Source of the DNA: Myxococcales bacterium
Lineage (GTDB): Bacteria > Myxococcota_A > Polyangia > Polyangiales > Polyangiaceae
Direction: 5' to 3'
Assembly: GCA_016720545.1 (NCBI GenBank)
Contig: JADKKK010000001.1
Coordinates: 310,001-374,000 of the forward strand
Length of the DNA: 64,000 nucleotides
Shown here: piece by piece, positions 56,343 to 64,000 of the stretch
Layout of the letters: each line of letters begins with the position of its first letter
How positions within the stretch are numbered: position 1 is the first letter of the stretch
Notes under the pieces: generated by a model
Told to the model about the DNA's origin: nothing
The model's input: the letters and a program-made list of their open reading frames with translations, nothing else
The model's database searches: none
Program-made: the position numbers and the translations under genes

Positions 56343-58622
56343 ATGACGATGCCATCGTTGCGACGTCCCCTCGCGCCTCCCCTCGCGGTCGCCCTCGCCC
56401 TCGCGGTCGCTCCGCTGCTCGGCGCCGCGTGTGCCCCGTCCGCGTCCATGCCACCGGGGCCCGCACATGCGCCGCGCCCGCCCCCAGCGCCACGCGCCGC
56501 TCCGCCCGTGGCTCCCGTCAGGACGAAGCCCGCCCCGCCGAAGATCACGACCTCGATGGCGGGCGATCCGTCACCGGCAGCCCTCGCCGAGGCGAGGCTG
56601 CTCGCCTCGGGCTGCGACGACTTCGCCGAGCGCCGCAAGGCGTCCGTTCAGGCCGAGCTCCGCCGCATGCACGACGCGTTGGACGCCGCGCTGCAGGGGT
56701 GGCGTGAGGAGCAACCCGAGTGTTGGGCGGAGTCGCGGCGGCAAGCCGAGCAGCGCCGCCTCGAGGCGAACGGCTCGACGCTCCGCGGACTCGCCGGCAT
56801 CGGCTCGGGCTACGGGAGCGGTGGCGGTGCGATGCGCGCCATGGGCTCGGCGGGCGCGTCGCTCCAGGGTGCCGCCGCGGGCGCCGCCCCTCGCCCCGGC
56901 CCCGTCACGTCGGCGAGGGCGCACTCGAGCACCAACAACCAGATCGCCGGCGTCGACGAGGCCGACATCGTCAAGACCGACGGCAAGTACGTGTACCTTG
57001 CACTAAACGGAGCGCTCCGCATCGTCGAGGCCATGCATCCGCGCGTCGTCTCGACCACGCCGCTCCCGGGCACGGTCCGCGAGCTCTTCGTCCAGGGAGA
57101 CCGCGCCGTGGTCTACACGTCCCGCGGCGGCGCGCCGAGGCGCTGTACCTACGGGTACGACTGCGCCTTCGCGGGCGACGGCACCTCGACCGAGGTGACC
57201 GTGCTCGACCTGAAAGATCGCGCCCAGCCACGCGTCACGCGCACCCTGGGGCTCACCGGATCGCTCATGACGGCGCGACGCGTGGGCACCGTCGTGCACA
57301 CGGTAGTCGCCGACGACGACGTGCGCGCCGCGAGCTACCCTACCTGGCCCGCGGGCCTCGCGACCTGCGGCACCCCCGAGAAGGTCGTGCGCGCGCGCTT
57401 CGCCAAGCTCCGCGCCGAGAACGAGGCGCGGCTGAACCAGACCGCGCGCTTCCCCTCGATCCGCGACCGAGGGGGCGAGACCCCGCTCTGCGGGCACCTG
57501 CTCCGCTCCGCGCTGGACGACGGGCACGCGTTCACGAGCCTCGTCTCGTTCGACCTCACCGACGACGGTTCACCCGCCCAGACCGCCACGGTCGAGAGCC
57601 GGCCGGGCGCGGTCTTCGCCTCTGCCGACACGCTGTACATGTCGGTGGTCCACGGGCGACGGCCCCAGCGCGCCGGGCGCTGGTACTCCTTTTATCCGAC
57701 GACCGACGAGGTGAGCGAGATCCACGCGTTTCGCATCGGCGAGCGCCCGGAGGCCACGCGCTACCTCGGGAGCGGCGCGGTGCCCGGCCACGTGCTGAAC
57801 CAGTTCGCGATGGACGAGTGGTACGGCTACCTCCGCGTCGCGACCACACGCGGGCGGGTGCCTAGCCCAGGGGTCGAGAGCACGCTCTCGGTGCTCGCCC
57901 ACCGCGACGACGGCAGCCTCGTCCGGGTAGGCGCGGTCGAGCACATCGCGCCGGGCGAGGACATCCGCGCCGTCCGCTTCGACGACGACCGCGGGTACGT
58001 CGTCACGTTCAAGAAGACCGATCCGCTCTTTGTGCTCGACCTCGCGCAGCCGGATAAGCCCGCAATCCTGGGGGAGCTCAAGATACCTGGCTTCTCCACC
58101 TACATGCATCGGGTCGACCCCGACCACCTCCTCTCGATCGGCTTCGACGCCCAAGACCGAGGCGACTTCGCCTACTTCGACGGGGTGCTGCTGCAGCTCT
58201 TCGACGTGAGCAAGCCGACCGAACCCGTGCTGCTTCACAAGGAGAAGATTGGCACCCGCGGCTCGAGCTCCGAGGCGGCGACGAACCACCTCGCCTTCAA
58301 CTACTTCCCCGAGAAGGGCCTGCTCGGCGTGCCCATGACCGTGTGCGAGGGCGGCGCCGCGGGCGTGCACGGCAACGAGATCACGTTCAGCGGGCTCTAC
58401 GTGTACGACGTGAGCGTCGAGCGGGGCTTCCATCGGCGCGGCGGCGTCGATCACTCGTCGCGGGGCGTGAGCTGCAGTACGTGGTGGTCGCGCGCCACGT
58501 CGACCGTGAAGCGCAGCGTGTTCCTCGACGACCTCGTGTACTCGATCGCGGGAGATCGCGTGAAGGTGCAGCGGCTCGGCTCGCTCGGCCGCGACGAGGC
58601 CGAGCTCCCCATGACGCCCTGA
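56343..58622 (+). CDS. Beta-propeller-domain lipoprotein (Beta_propel family)
   Basis: The protein has 759 residues from ATG 56343 with GAGAGG upstream. A lipoprotein signal (AVALALAVAPLLGAAC) and a helical Ala/Arg-rich segment precede the propeller domain (about 195-755). It opens with the family signature STNNQIAGVDEADIVKTDGK and continues YVYLALNGALRIVEAMHPRV, ELFVQGDRAVVYTS, VTVLDLKDRAQPRV, FFVSK-like blades. Cys pairs in the loops (RRCTYGYDCAF) are probably disulfides. Propellers of this family are secreted and often associated with cell-surface proteases; no enzymatic motif is seen. It converges with the next operon. Confidence 0.85.
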   Translation: MTMPSLRRPLAPPLAVALALAVAPLLGAACAPSASMPPGPAHAPRPPPAPRAAPPVAPVRTKPAPPKITTSMAGDPSPAALAEARLLASGCDDFAERRKASVQAELRRMHDALDAALQGWREEQPECWAESRRQAEQRRLEANGSTLRGLAGIGSGYGSGGGAMRAMGSAGASLQGAAAGAAPRPGPVTSARAHSSTNNQIAGVDEADIVKTDGKYVYLALNGALRIVEAMHPRVVSTTPLPGTVRELFVQGDRAVVYTSRGGAPRRCTYGYDCAFAGDGTSTEVTVLDLKDRAQPRVTRTLGLTGSLMTARRVGTVVHTVVADDDVRAASYPTWPAGLATCGTPEKVVRARFAKLRAENEARLNQTARFPSIRDRGGETPLCGHLLRSALDDGHAFTSLVSFDLTDDGSPAQTATVESRPGAVFASADTLYMSVVHGRRPQRAGRWYSFYPTTDEVSEIHAFRIGERPEATRYLGSGAVPGHVLNQFAMDEWYGYLRVATTRGRVPSPGVESTLSVLAHRDDGSLVRVGAVEHIAPGEDIRAVRFDDDRGYVVTFKKTDPLFVLDLAQPDKPAILGELKIPGFSTYMHRVDPDHLLSIGFDAQDRGDFAYFDGVLLQLFDVSKPTEPVLLHKEKIGTRGSSSEAATNHLAFNYFPEKGLLGVPMTVCEGGAAGVHGNEITFSGLYVYDVSVERGFHRRGGVDHSSRGVSCSTWWSRATSTVKRSVFLDDLVYSIAGDRVKVQRLGSLGRDEAELPMTP

Positions 58623-58642
58623 AGGCGCGCACGGGCTCGCCG

Positions 58643-59734
58643 CTACAGGCGGCCTACGACGCCGAGCGCGGGGAGGAACGCGGCCGCTTCGCGCGTCCGC
58701 GGTGGCGCGGGGAAGTACACCCCGGCGACCTGCCCGAAGACCGCGAGGTGCCGGGTCAGAGACCACTCGAGCCCCGCGCCGGCGCGGACACCGGCGCGCA
58801 CGCCGTCCGCGAAAAAAAAGGGGATCGCGAGCGTGGCGAACGGCCGCAGCGGCCCGAGCGGGACCAACGCCCGCGCCCCCACCTCGAAGCCGCTCGTGGC
58901 GCCCAGCAGCGCGCCGGCGGAGAGCTCCGCGAATCGGGTGACGCCGACGCCGAACCCTCCGTACACGACGGCGCCCCTCAGCGCTCCGTCGACATCGAGC
59001 CGCGCGACAGCAAGCGGTCGCCCGGCGGTCGCCCAGACGAGCGGCGGCGCGGACGCATCGGTGTCCCTCCCCGGCGCAGGCGGCGCCGGCGCGACGGCGG
59101 CAGCGACCAGCGGCGGCACACGGACGCTCTCGCGCTGACCCTCCCGCACGCGCAGTCGGGCAGAGAACGGCACGAAGCCCGGCGCGGAGGCCTCGACGAG
59201 CACGTCGCCCGGGTCGACGGGGACCGGCGCACCCCAGGCCAGCGCCGGCACGCCCCCTCCGTTGAGCCGCACGGTGAGCTTGGGAGACGGCACCAGCGCC
59301 GAGGGTGCGGGCGCCTCCACGATGAGGGTGACCGTGGGCACCCTCGGGCCGAGCTCGGCCAGGCTTCGCTGACACTCCTCGACGCGATCGTCGCGCTTGT
59401 CGCGGCGCGCGGCCGCGAGCGCCTCCGTGAAGAGCTGCGTGGCCGTGCTCGTACGCCCTTCAAGGCTCCGGCAGAGCGCCAGGTTCATCAGCGTGCCGCC
59501 GCCCGGATCGAGCCGCTGGCTCTCCTCGAAGCTGTCGCAGGCCTGCGCGTACCGGCCCGCGTCCATGAGCTCACGCCCACGATCGAAGAGCGTCGCGGCG
59601 ACTCCCTGCTGGTTGCCCGCGACGTCGGCGCGAGCGGGCGGCGCGAGCGTCGCGAGCCACGCCAGCCACAGCAGCGTCGCGAGCGCTCGGGCTCTCCCGC
59701 CACCGTGCCGTGCGCTCCCCACCCGCACGCACAT
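58643..59734 (-). CDS. TPR/PEGA-like exported protein of the ECF-kinase operon
   Basis: The protein has 363 residues from ATG 59734, two bases after the kinase stop. A signal peptide (ALATLLWLAWLATLAPPARA) leads to a TPR pair (about 38-110; LFDRGRELMDAGRYAQACDS, GGGTLMNLALCRSLEGRTST), a PEGA-like beta domain (about 120-200; VPVDPGDVLVEASAPGFVPF) and a C-terminal beta-rich region (about 225-363; VYGGFGVGVTRFAELSAGAL, FGQVAGVYFPAP) that could be a small outer-membrane barrel. It has the same layout as 7325-8524 but with a barrel-like end in place of membrane helices. It is likely a target or output of the kinase/sigma pair. Confidence 0.8.
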   Translation of the reverse strand: MCVRVGSARHGGGRARALATLLWLAWLATLAPPARADVAGNQQGVAATLFDRGRELMDAGRYAQACDSFEESQRLDPGGGTLMNLALCRSLEGRTSTATQLFTEALAAARRDKRDDRVEECQRSLAELGPRVPTVTLIVEAPAPSALVPSPKLTVRLNGGGVPALAWGAPVPVDPGDVLVEASAPGFVPFSARLRVREGQRESVRVPPLVAAAVAPAPPAPGRDTDASAPPLVWATAGRPLAVARLDVDGALRGAVVYGGFGVGVTRFAELSAGALLGATSGFEVGARALVPLGPLRPFATLAIPFFFADGVRAGVRAGAGLEWSLTRHLAVFGQVAGVYFPAPPRTREAAAFLPALGVVGRL

Positions 59735-59736
59735 GG

Positions 59737-61071
59737 CTATTTTCGCTCGCGAAACGAGGGACGATCGAGCGGGCGCGCGGACGAGAACGAGGGCGCGGGC
59801 GCGGGCGCGATCGGCGCGGGCGTGGTAGCCGCAGACGGTCCGTGGACCGACGCGCGCGGCTTCACCGGCGTGGGCGACGGCGACGGCGACCGCGGCGGCC
59901 CCGCGGGCGCCACGTCGCTCGCCGCGATCGTGCTCGGGGCGACAGGGGGTCCCTCCGCCGCGCTGGCCGGGGAGGCCGCGGGCAAGGCGGGGGGAGAGGG
60001 GGGCTCGCTGACGGCCACGACGGGGGACGAGTGCCGCGCGGCCCGGGCGCCCATGCCGAGCGTCCCGCCGAGCACGACGAGGGCCAAGCCCCCCGCGACC
60101 GTGAGGCGGGCGGCGGACGGCCCACGACGAAGCGGCAGCCGCTCGAGCTCCCGGGCCACCTGCTCGACCCTCGGACGCCGCTCGGGGCGCTTGTCGAGGC
60201 ACCGCAGCGCGAGCCGCGCGAAGGCCCCGGGGATCGAGCGCCGCAGCCCACGTGGATCGGGCACCACGTCCCGCGTGGTCGACACGATGGCTTCCATCGC
60301 GGTGACGCCCTGAAAGGGCCGCTCGCCCGTAGCGAGCTCGAAGAGCACGACGCCCAGCGAGAACACGTCGGTCGCGGCGTCCGTGGGCTTGCCGAGGGCC
60401 TGCTCGGGCGACATGTACCCGGGGCTCCCGAGGACCACGCCCTCGGCCGTGAGCACCTCCGACACCTCGCGCGGCGCGCCCTCTTCGCCCCATTTCGCGA
60501 GGCCAAAGTCAAGAATCTTGACCATCCCCGTGGCGTCGAGGATCACGTTCTCCGGCTTCACGTCGCGGTGCACGACGCCCGCCGCGTGGGCGGCCACGAG
60601 CCCCAGAGCGAGCTCACGGCCGATACGCACCACCTCGGCGAACGGCACCGGGCCTTGCCGCAGCAGCGCGCGGAGCGTGCGACCCTCGACATACTCGAAC
60701 ACCAGGTACGCGCTGGAGTCGTGCTCCCCGACCTCGAGGAGCCGCGCGACGTTCGCGTGCGCCACGGCCGCCGCGGCCTTCGCTTCGCGCAGGAAGCGCC
60801 GCTTGCGGTCGGGGCTCGCGGCGCCGTGTCCGCTCACGACCTTGAGCGCGACGGCCCGCCCCAGGCGCTCGTCGCGCGCCTCGTAGACGACGCCCATCCC
60901 GCCGCGCCCCAAGACGCGCACGACGACGAACCGGTCGACCGCTTCGCCGGGCACGAGCTCGGGCGTCAGCCGCTCGTGGACGCCGGTGCTCGCGAGCCTC
61001 CGCAAGAGCTCGTCCGACTCGGTGGCGTCGTCGGAGTCCCAGGTCTCGGCGACGGAGGCCGGCTCAGCCAT
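59737..61071 (-). CDS. Transmembrane serine/threonine protein kinase
   Basis: Hanks-type kinase of 444 residues. The kinase domain (about 48-310) has the glycine loop VLGRGGMGVVYEA, the ATP-binding Lys in VALKVV, the catalytic loop VVHRDVKPENVIL, DFGLAKWG, the activation-segment end GSPGYMSPEQAL, and DVFSLGVVLFELATGERPF. All catalytic residues are present. One transmembrane helix (LTVAGGLALVVLGGTLGMGA, about 332-351) leads to a Pro/Ser-rich extracytoplasmic tail without PASTA or other sensor domains. Its start overlaps the ECF sigma gene by eight bases, giving strict co-expression. Confidence 0.95.
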   Translation of the reverse strand: MAEPASVAETWDSDDATESDELLRRLASTGVHERLTPELVPGEAVDRFVVVRVLGRGGMGVVYEARDERLGRAVALKVVSGHGAASPDRKRRFLREAKAAAAVAHANVARLLEVGEHDSSAYLVFEYVEGRTLRALLRQGPVPFAEVVRIGRELALGLVAAHAAGVVHRDVKPENVILDATGMVKILDFGLAKWGEEGAPREVSEVLTAEGVVLGSPGYMSPEQALGKPTDAATDVFSLGVVLFELATGERPFQGVTAMEAIVSTTRDVVPDPRGLRRSIPGAFARLALRCLDKRPERRPRVEQVARELERLPLRRGPSAARLTVAGGLALVVLGGTLGMGARAARHSSPVVAVSEPPSPPALPAASPASAAEGPPVAPSTIAASDVAPAGPPRSPSPSPTPVKPRASVHGPSAATTPAPIAPAPAPSFSSARPLDRPSFRERK

Positions 61072-61693
61072 CGCCGCTCGGGACGAGCCCGAGCTCGCGC
61101 CCGCGCCGCTTCAGTCGATCTTTGAGCAGCTGAAAGCGCTTCCGCAAGCGCGCCTGCGCTGCCGCGTCGGCGGGCTCGCCCTCGTCGGCGAGCACGGTCG
61201 CGATCTCGGCCCACGACAGCTCGCGCTCCACCCGGAGAGACAGGAGCATGAGCTCGTCGACGTCGAGCTCGCCCTTGAGCGTGTCGATCGCCGAGCGGTT
61301 CTCCTCGCGGAGGCGGCTCACTGTGCGCGTCCGGACCTCGGCGACGAGCTCCGACAACGCCCCGAGCTCCGAGAGGGGGATCGCTCGACCATGGGCCCGC
61401 TCGCTGCGACGGTAGCGGGCCGAGGCGCGGCGCGCGAGCGCGTACGCCCAGGTGCGAAAGGAGCACTCCCACCGAAAGGCAGGGAGCCCGCGCCAGACGT
61501 CCTCGGCCAGGAGCGAGAACACGTCCGCTCCCATGGTCTCGCTGCCGTGAGCGTGGACGACGAAGCGGAGCAGCTCGGGTCCTGCCCGCCGCAGCGCGAG
61601 GGTCGCCGCCTGGTTCGTCGCGCCCCGCTCCATGAGCGAGCGCAGCTCATTCTCGAGCGCGTCGTGAGCGGCTCTCGCGGCCGGGGCGGACAT
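61064..61693 (-). CDS. ECF-type RNA polymerase sigma factor
   Basis: The protein has 209 residues. The sigma2 region (about 40-105; AEDVWRGLPAFRWECSFRTW, YALARRASARYRR) contains the D/E-V-W and F-R-x-W-x-Y-x-x-A-R signatures. The sigma4 region (about 140-200; SRLREENRSAIDTLKGELDV, LSLRVERELSWAEIATVLAD) ends in a helix-turn-helix. There is no adjacent anti-sigma factor; the coupled Ser/Thr kinase downstream suggests phosphorylation-based control, as in known kinase-linked ECF groups. It is first gene of the three-gene operon ending at 58643. Confidence 0.9.
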   Translation of the reverse strand: MSAPAARAAHDALENELRSLMERGATNQAATLALRRAGPELLRFVVHAHGSETMGADVFSLLAEDVWRGLPAFRWECSFRTWAYALARRASARYRRSERAHGRAIPLSELGALSELVAEVRTRTVSRLREENRSAIDTLKGELDVDELMLLSLRVERELSWAEIATVLADEGEPADAAAQARLRKRFQLLKDRLKRRGRELGLVPSGDG

Positions 61694-61785
61694 CCTCCAA
61701 AGCGTACACGAAGCGGCGCGCTCGGGGCGAGCCGGGCGCCTCCCGAGGCCGGCGTGCCTTTCCGGCGCCGCAACCGCATGGCACG

Positions 61786-63720
61786 ATGAGCCTGGAGACC
61801 GTGCGCAGCGCCCTACCTCGCATCCTGCTGTTCGTGGCCCTGGGGGTCGCCTCGTCCTCTGGGAGCGCCGCCGGAGACCCGGTGCGCGAGACGCAGGACA
61901 AGGGGGCGTCGTTCGCTGACGCCCCGATCGCGCTCACTCCGCGAGGCCCCACGCTCGTCTTGCTCGGCGCGCGGCATGTGCCGGGCCGCCGGGAAGGTCC
62001 GCGCGACGAGTTCGCCGACGCGCTCGGGCCCGGGGTCGATCTGGTTCGCGAGAGGCGCGGCGCGAGCGACGCCACCGGCTCACTCGGGACGTTCGAGGAC
62101 TGGGTACGACTCCCGACACCTCCGCGCGAGCCTCGCGTGCGCTACGAACTGTCGCTCGGTGCGCTCGCGGGTCTGCGCCTGGTCGCTGGCGTGCTCGAGG
62201 TCCTCGACGCGGAAGGCGCGCCGCGCGCGCACATGCTCCCACCATGGATCGCGAACGCGCGAGGGCAGCGGCGACCCGTAGGCGTCGAGGTCCGAGGGTG
62301 CGCCGTCGATCGCGACCCGCGCGCGCCATGGGGCCGAGCGCCCGTCGCGCCAGGAGCGGCCACCTGCACGGTGGAGCTCTCGTGGGACCTCGCCGCGTCC
62401 GACTATCCCGCGCTGCTCGACCCCGAGTGGACCGACGCGGGAGACCTCGCCGTGGAGCGCTCTCTCCACAGCGCGACGCTCCTCCCGAGCGGACGTGTGT
62501 TGATCGCGGGCGGGTACTCGACCTCGCTCGGCGCCGACCTCGCCACCTCGGAGCTCTACGATCCGACCACTCGAACCTTCGCCGCCACCGGCTCGCTCAC
62601 CACCGCGCGACGGGCACACACGGCGACCGCGCTCGACGGCGGGCTCGTGCTCGTCCTCGGTGGCGACGTGAGCTTCAACCCGCCCCGCGTGCTCGCCTCG
62701 GTCGAACGCTACGAGCCGTCGACAGGCGAGTGGGCCTCCCTCCCTTCGCTCTCCGAGCCGCGCTCGCACCACACGGCGTCGCGGCTCCGCGACGGGCGCG
62801 TGCTCGTCGTCGGGAGCCTCGACTATTCGCGGGACGGCGTCGCGTCGTCCGTGGTGGAGCTCTGCGCGAGCGACGGCGCCTCATGCCGACGCGCCGCGAG
62901 CCTCGCGGTCCCCCGCGCGTCGCACACCGCGAGCTTGCTCCCGGACGGGCGCCTCCTGGTGGCGGGCGGTGGCGCCAGAATCTTCAATGACATCAAAACC
63001 TTGCACGCGAGCACCGAGCTCTTCGACCCGCTCCGTGACGCGTGGAGCGCGGGGCCCACGCTCCCGCGCGCGCGCTTCGACCACGCCGCGGTCACCCTCG
63101 CGAGCGGCACGACGCTGCTCATCGGCGGGAGCCTCGCGCCCCAGGGGGAGGTGACCACGGGCGAGGTGCTCGCCGTATCCCCCGCGGGCGCGGTCTCCGT
63201 GACGCGGCCGCTCGCCGGCACGCGGTGGCTCCACCAGGCTACGGAGGTGTCGGGCGAGCGCGTGTTGGTCCTCGGCAACGCGGCGGCCTTCTACTCGCCG
63301 AGCGCGACCGCGGCGGCGGAGCTCTACGAGCCCGCTGCGTCGACGACCACCGCCGATCTCGAGCCGCGGTACTGGCACACCCAGACCCTGCTCGGGGACG
63401 GCAGCGTGCTCGTGGTCGGTGGGAGCGCGCGCGCCCCGCGGCGGGCCCGCGTCTTCACGCCCCCCGCGCCACCCACTCCCCCGCCGACGACGACCGCGCC
63501 CCCGCCGCCCTCAACGACCGCGAGCGCGCCCTCACCGCCGCCGTCGCCGACCTCGTCCGGCGTGGGGAGCGCGGCGCCGAGCGAGCCGACGCCAACCACG
63601 GGCTTCTACGCGTGCGCGGTGATGGGCGACCCCGCGCCGCCCGCGGGCGGGGTCGCCGCGGCGCTGGTCGCGCTCGTGCTGGCAGCGGCGAGGCGGCGGC
63701 GCACACGAGGACGAGCGTAG
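61786..63720 (+). CDS. Kelch-repeat surface protein with MYXO-CTERM-like tail
   Basis: The protein has 644 residues. Signal peptide about 1-27. After an N-terminal beta domain (about 40-210) come five to six Kelch repeats (about 215-560), each with the R-x-x-H-T/A-A and GG motifs: RSLHSATLLPSGRVLIAGGY, ARRAHTATALDGGLVLVLGG, PRASHTASLLPDGRLLVAGG, RYWHTQTLLGDGSVLVVGGS. A Pro/Thr/Ser linker leads to a C-terminal sorting-like tail: Cys (FYACAVMGD), a hydrophobic helix (GGVAAALVALVLAAA) and a terminal Arg cluster. This layout matches MYXO-CTERM tails used for surface anchoring in myxobacteria. The Kelch propeller probably binds a ligand. Confidence 0.85.
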   Translation: MSLETVRSALPRILLFVALGVASSSGSAAGDPVRETQDKGASFADAPIALTPRGPTLVLLGARHVPGRREGPRDEFADALGPGVDLVRERRGASDATGSLGTFEDWVRLPTPPREPRVRYELSLGALAGLRLVAGVLEVLDAEGAPRAHMLPPWIANARGQRRPVGVEVRGCAVDRDPRAPWGRAPVAPGAATCTVELSWDLAASDYPALLDPEWTDAGDLAVERSLHSATLLPSGRVLIAGGYSTSLGADLATSELYDPTTRTFAATGSLTTARRAHTATALDGGLVLVLGGDVSFNPPRVLASVERYEPSTGEWASLPSLSEPRSHHTASRLRDGRVLVVGSLDYSRDGVASSVVELCASDGASCRRAASLAVPRASHTASLLPDGRLLVAGGGARIFNDIKTLHASTELFDPLRDAWSAGPTLPRARFDHAAVTLASGTTLLIGGSLAPQGEVTTGEVLAVSPAGAVSVTRPLAGTRWLHQATEVSGERVLVLGNAAAFYSPSATAAAELYEPAASTTTADLEPRYWHTQTLLGDGSVLVVGGSARAPRRARVFTPPAPPTPPPTTTAPPPPSTTASAPSPPPSPTSSGVGSAAPSEPTPTTGFYACAVMGDPAPPAGGVAAALVALVLAAARRRRTRGRA

Positions 63721-63765
63721 CGTCGTCGGCGAGTGGGCTCGCGATCAGGAAGGCGCGTCGGCGCC

Positions 63766-63797
63766 CTCCGCGTCTCCGCGTCTCCGCGTCTCCGCGT
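63766..63797. repeat. Four 8-bp tandem repeats
   Basis: CTCCGCGT is repeated four times head to tail in the gap between the Kelch gene and the amidohydrolase 3' end. A microsatellite; no gene or regulatory role is evident. Confidence 0.9.
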
Positions 63798-63811
63798 CGT
63801 CGAGGTCGCGA

Positions 63812-64000
63812 CTACCGCCCGGCCCGATCGAGCATCGCGTGCAGCAGCACGTTGCAGCCAGCGGTGATGTGCTCGGGCTTGGCGTCCTCGATCTCGTTGT
63901 GGCTGATGCCGTCTTTGCAGGGGATGAACACCATGCCGGCCGGCGCGAGGCGCGCGACGTACACGGCATCGTGGCCCGCGCCCGACACGGCGTCCATGTG
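63812..64000 (-). CDS. M20-family amidohydrolase (carbamoylase/allantoate type), 3' end only
   Basis: Partial: only the last 62 residues lie in the window; the gene continues beyond 64000. The segment SGAGHDAVYVARLAPAGMVF then PCKDGISHNEIEDAKPEHIT closely matches the C-terminus of Zn-dependent N-carbamoyl-amino-acid hydrolases and allantoate amidohydrolases: GAGHDA (metal/substrate His), P-x-x-M-I/V-F-I/V-P-C, and GISHNE. It ends NVLLHAMLDRAGR. It probably acts in purine or hydantoin nitrogen salvage; the exact substrate cannot be told from this end. Confidence 0.85.
   Translation of the reverse strand, partial: HMDAVSGAGHDAVYVARLAPAGMVFIPCKDGISHNEIEDAKPEHITAGCNVLLHAMLDRAGR

Noticed and set aside
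53740..56493. A 917-codon minus-strand open frame
   Set aside because: Shadow of the alpha/beta-hydrolase gene; Arg/Gly-rich with no recognisable domain, while the plus frame has a clear signal and GHSQGG.
63766..63797. Short direct repeats considered as CRISPR or attachment site
   Set aside because: Contiguous 8-bp tandem copies without spacers; a microsatellite only.

Overview
The window is very GC-rich DNA with strong third-position G/C bias. Lipoproteins, TPR proteins, FHA and sigma-54 regulators, Ser/Thr kinases and a Kelch protein with a MYXO-CTERM-like tail are abundant. These traits point to Myxococcota, most likely the Polyangia, and I see no plasmid or phage backbone. No rRNA, tRNA or CRISPR array was recognised.

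Layout. 1-2.5 kb: the 3' part of a gene whose product ends in a complete RecQ helicase; the first residues look like the end of a topoisomerase III core, so a TopB-RecQ fusion is likely. 2.6-10 kb: a TPM-domain exported protein, an AMIN/Amidase_3 cell-wall amidase, a YbjN-like protein, two proline-rich membrane or TPR proteins and a lipoprotein, then the 3' remnant of a group II intron. 10.1-11.5 kb: an FHA/sigma-54 regulator. 11.5-34.4 kb: one minus-strand block of TPR, FHA and lipoprotein genes matching the Glt gliding-motility machinery of Myxococcus (and its Nfs spore-coat relative), transcribed in the order GltC-GltD-GltE-GltF-GltG-TPR lipoprotein-GltI. It has a sigma70-like promoter upstream of gltC, stem-loops in most intercistronic gaps and an intrinsic terminator after the giant GltI-like gene. 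34.4-35 kb: a divergent control region facing a cysteine-rich lipoprotein. 35-41 kb: YraN, HAMP and HEAT-repeat proteins, a carboxypeptidase-regulatory-like membrane protein and FtsY. 41.4-43.4 kb: two outer-membrane beta-barrels resembling the GltA/GltB (NfsA/NfsB) pair. 43.5-58.6 kb: mostly secreted or membrane single genes (trypsin-like protease, YihY, DUF3105, GAF-GGDEF sensor, rhomboid, alpha/beta hydrolase, beta-propeller). 58.6-61.7 kb: an ECF sigma factor, Ser/Thr kinase and TPR/PEGA-like operon. 61.8-63.7 kb: a Kelch protein. The right edge holds the end of an M20-family amidohydrolase.

How they work together. In Myxococcus the Glt proteins form an envelope-spanning complex: cytoplasmic GltI, inner-membrane GltG with FHA and TonB-like parts, periplasmic GltC/D/E, and outer-membrane GltA/B/H/K. 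Most of that skeleton is here in two nearby loci. The AglRQS motor, GltJ (AgmX) and GltH are not in the window, so motility versus spore-coat or polysaccharide export cannot be decided from this sequence alone.

Quality note. Three genes (TPM, the GltI-like giant, GAF-GGDEF) are each broken by a 1-2 base indel inside otherwise intact domains, and a run of 22 G lies between two convergent genes. Assembly errors are the simplest explanation; genuine mutations remain possible.
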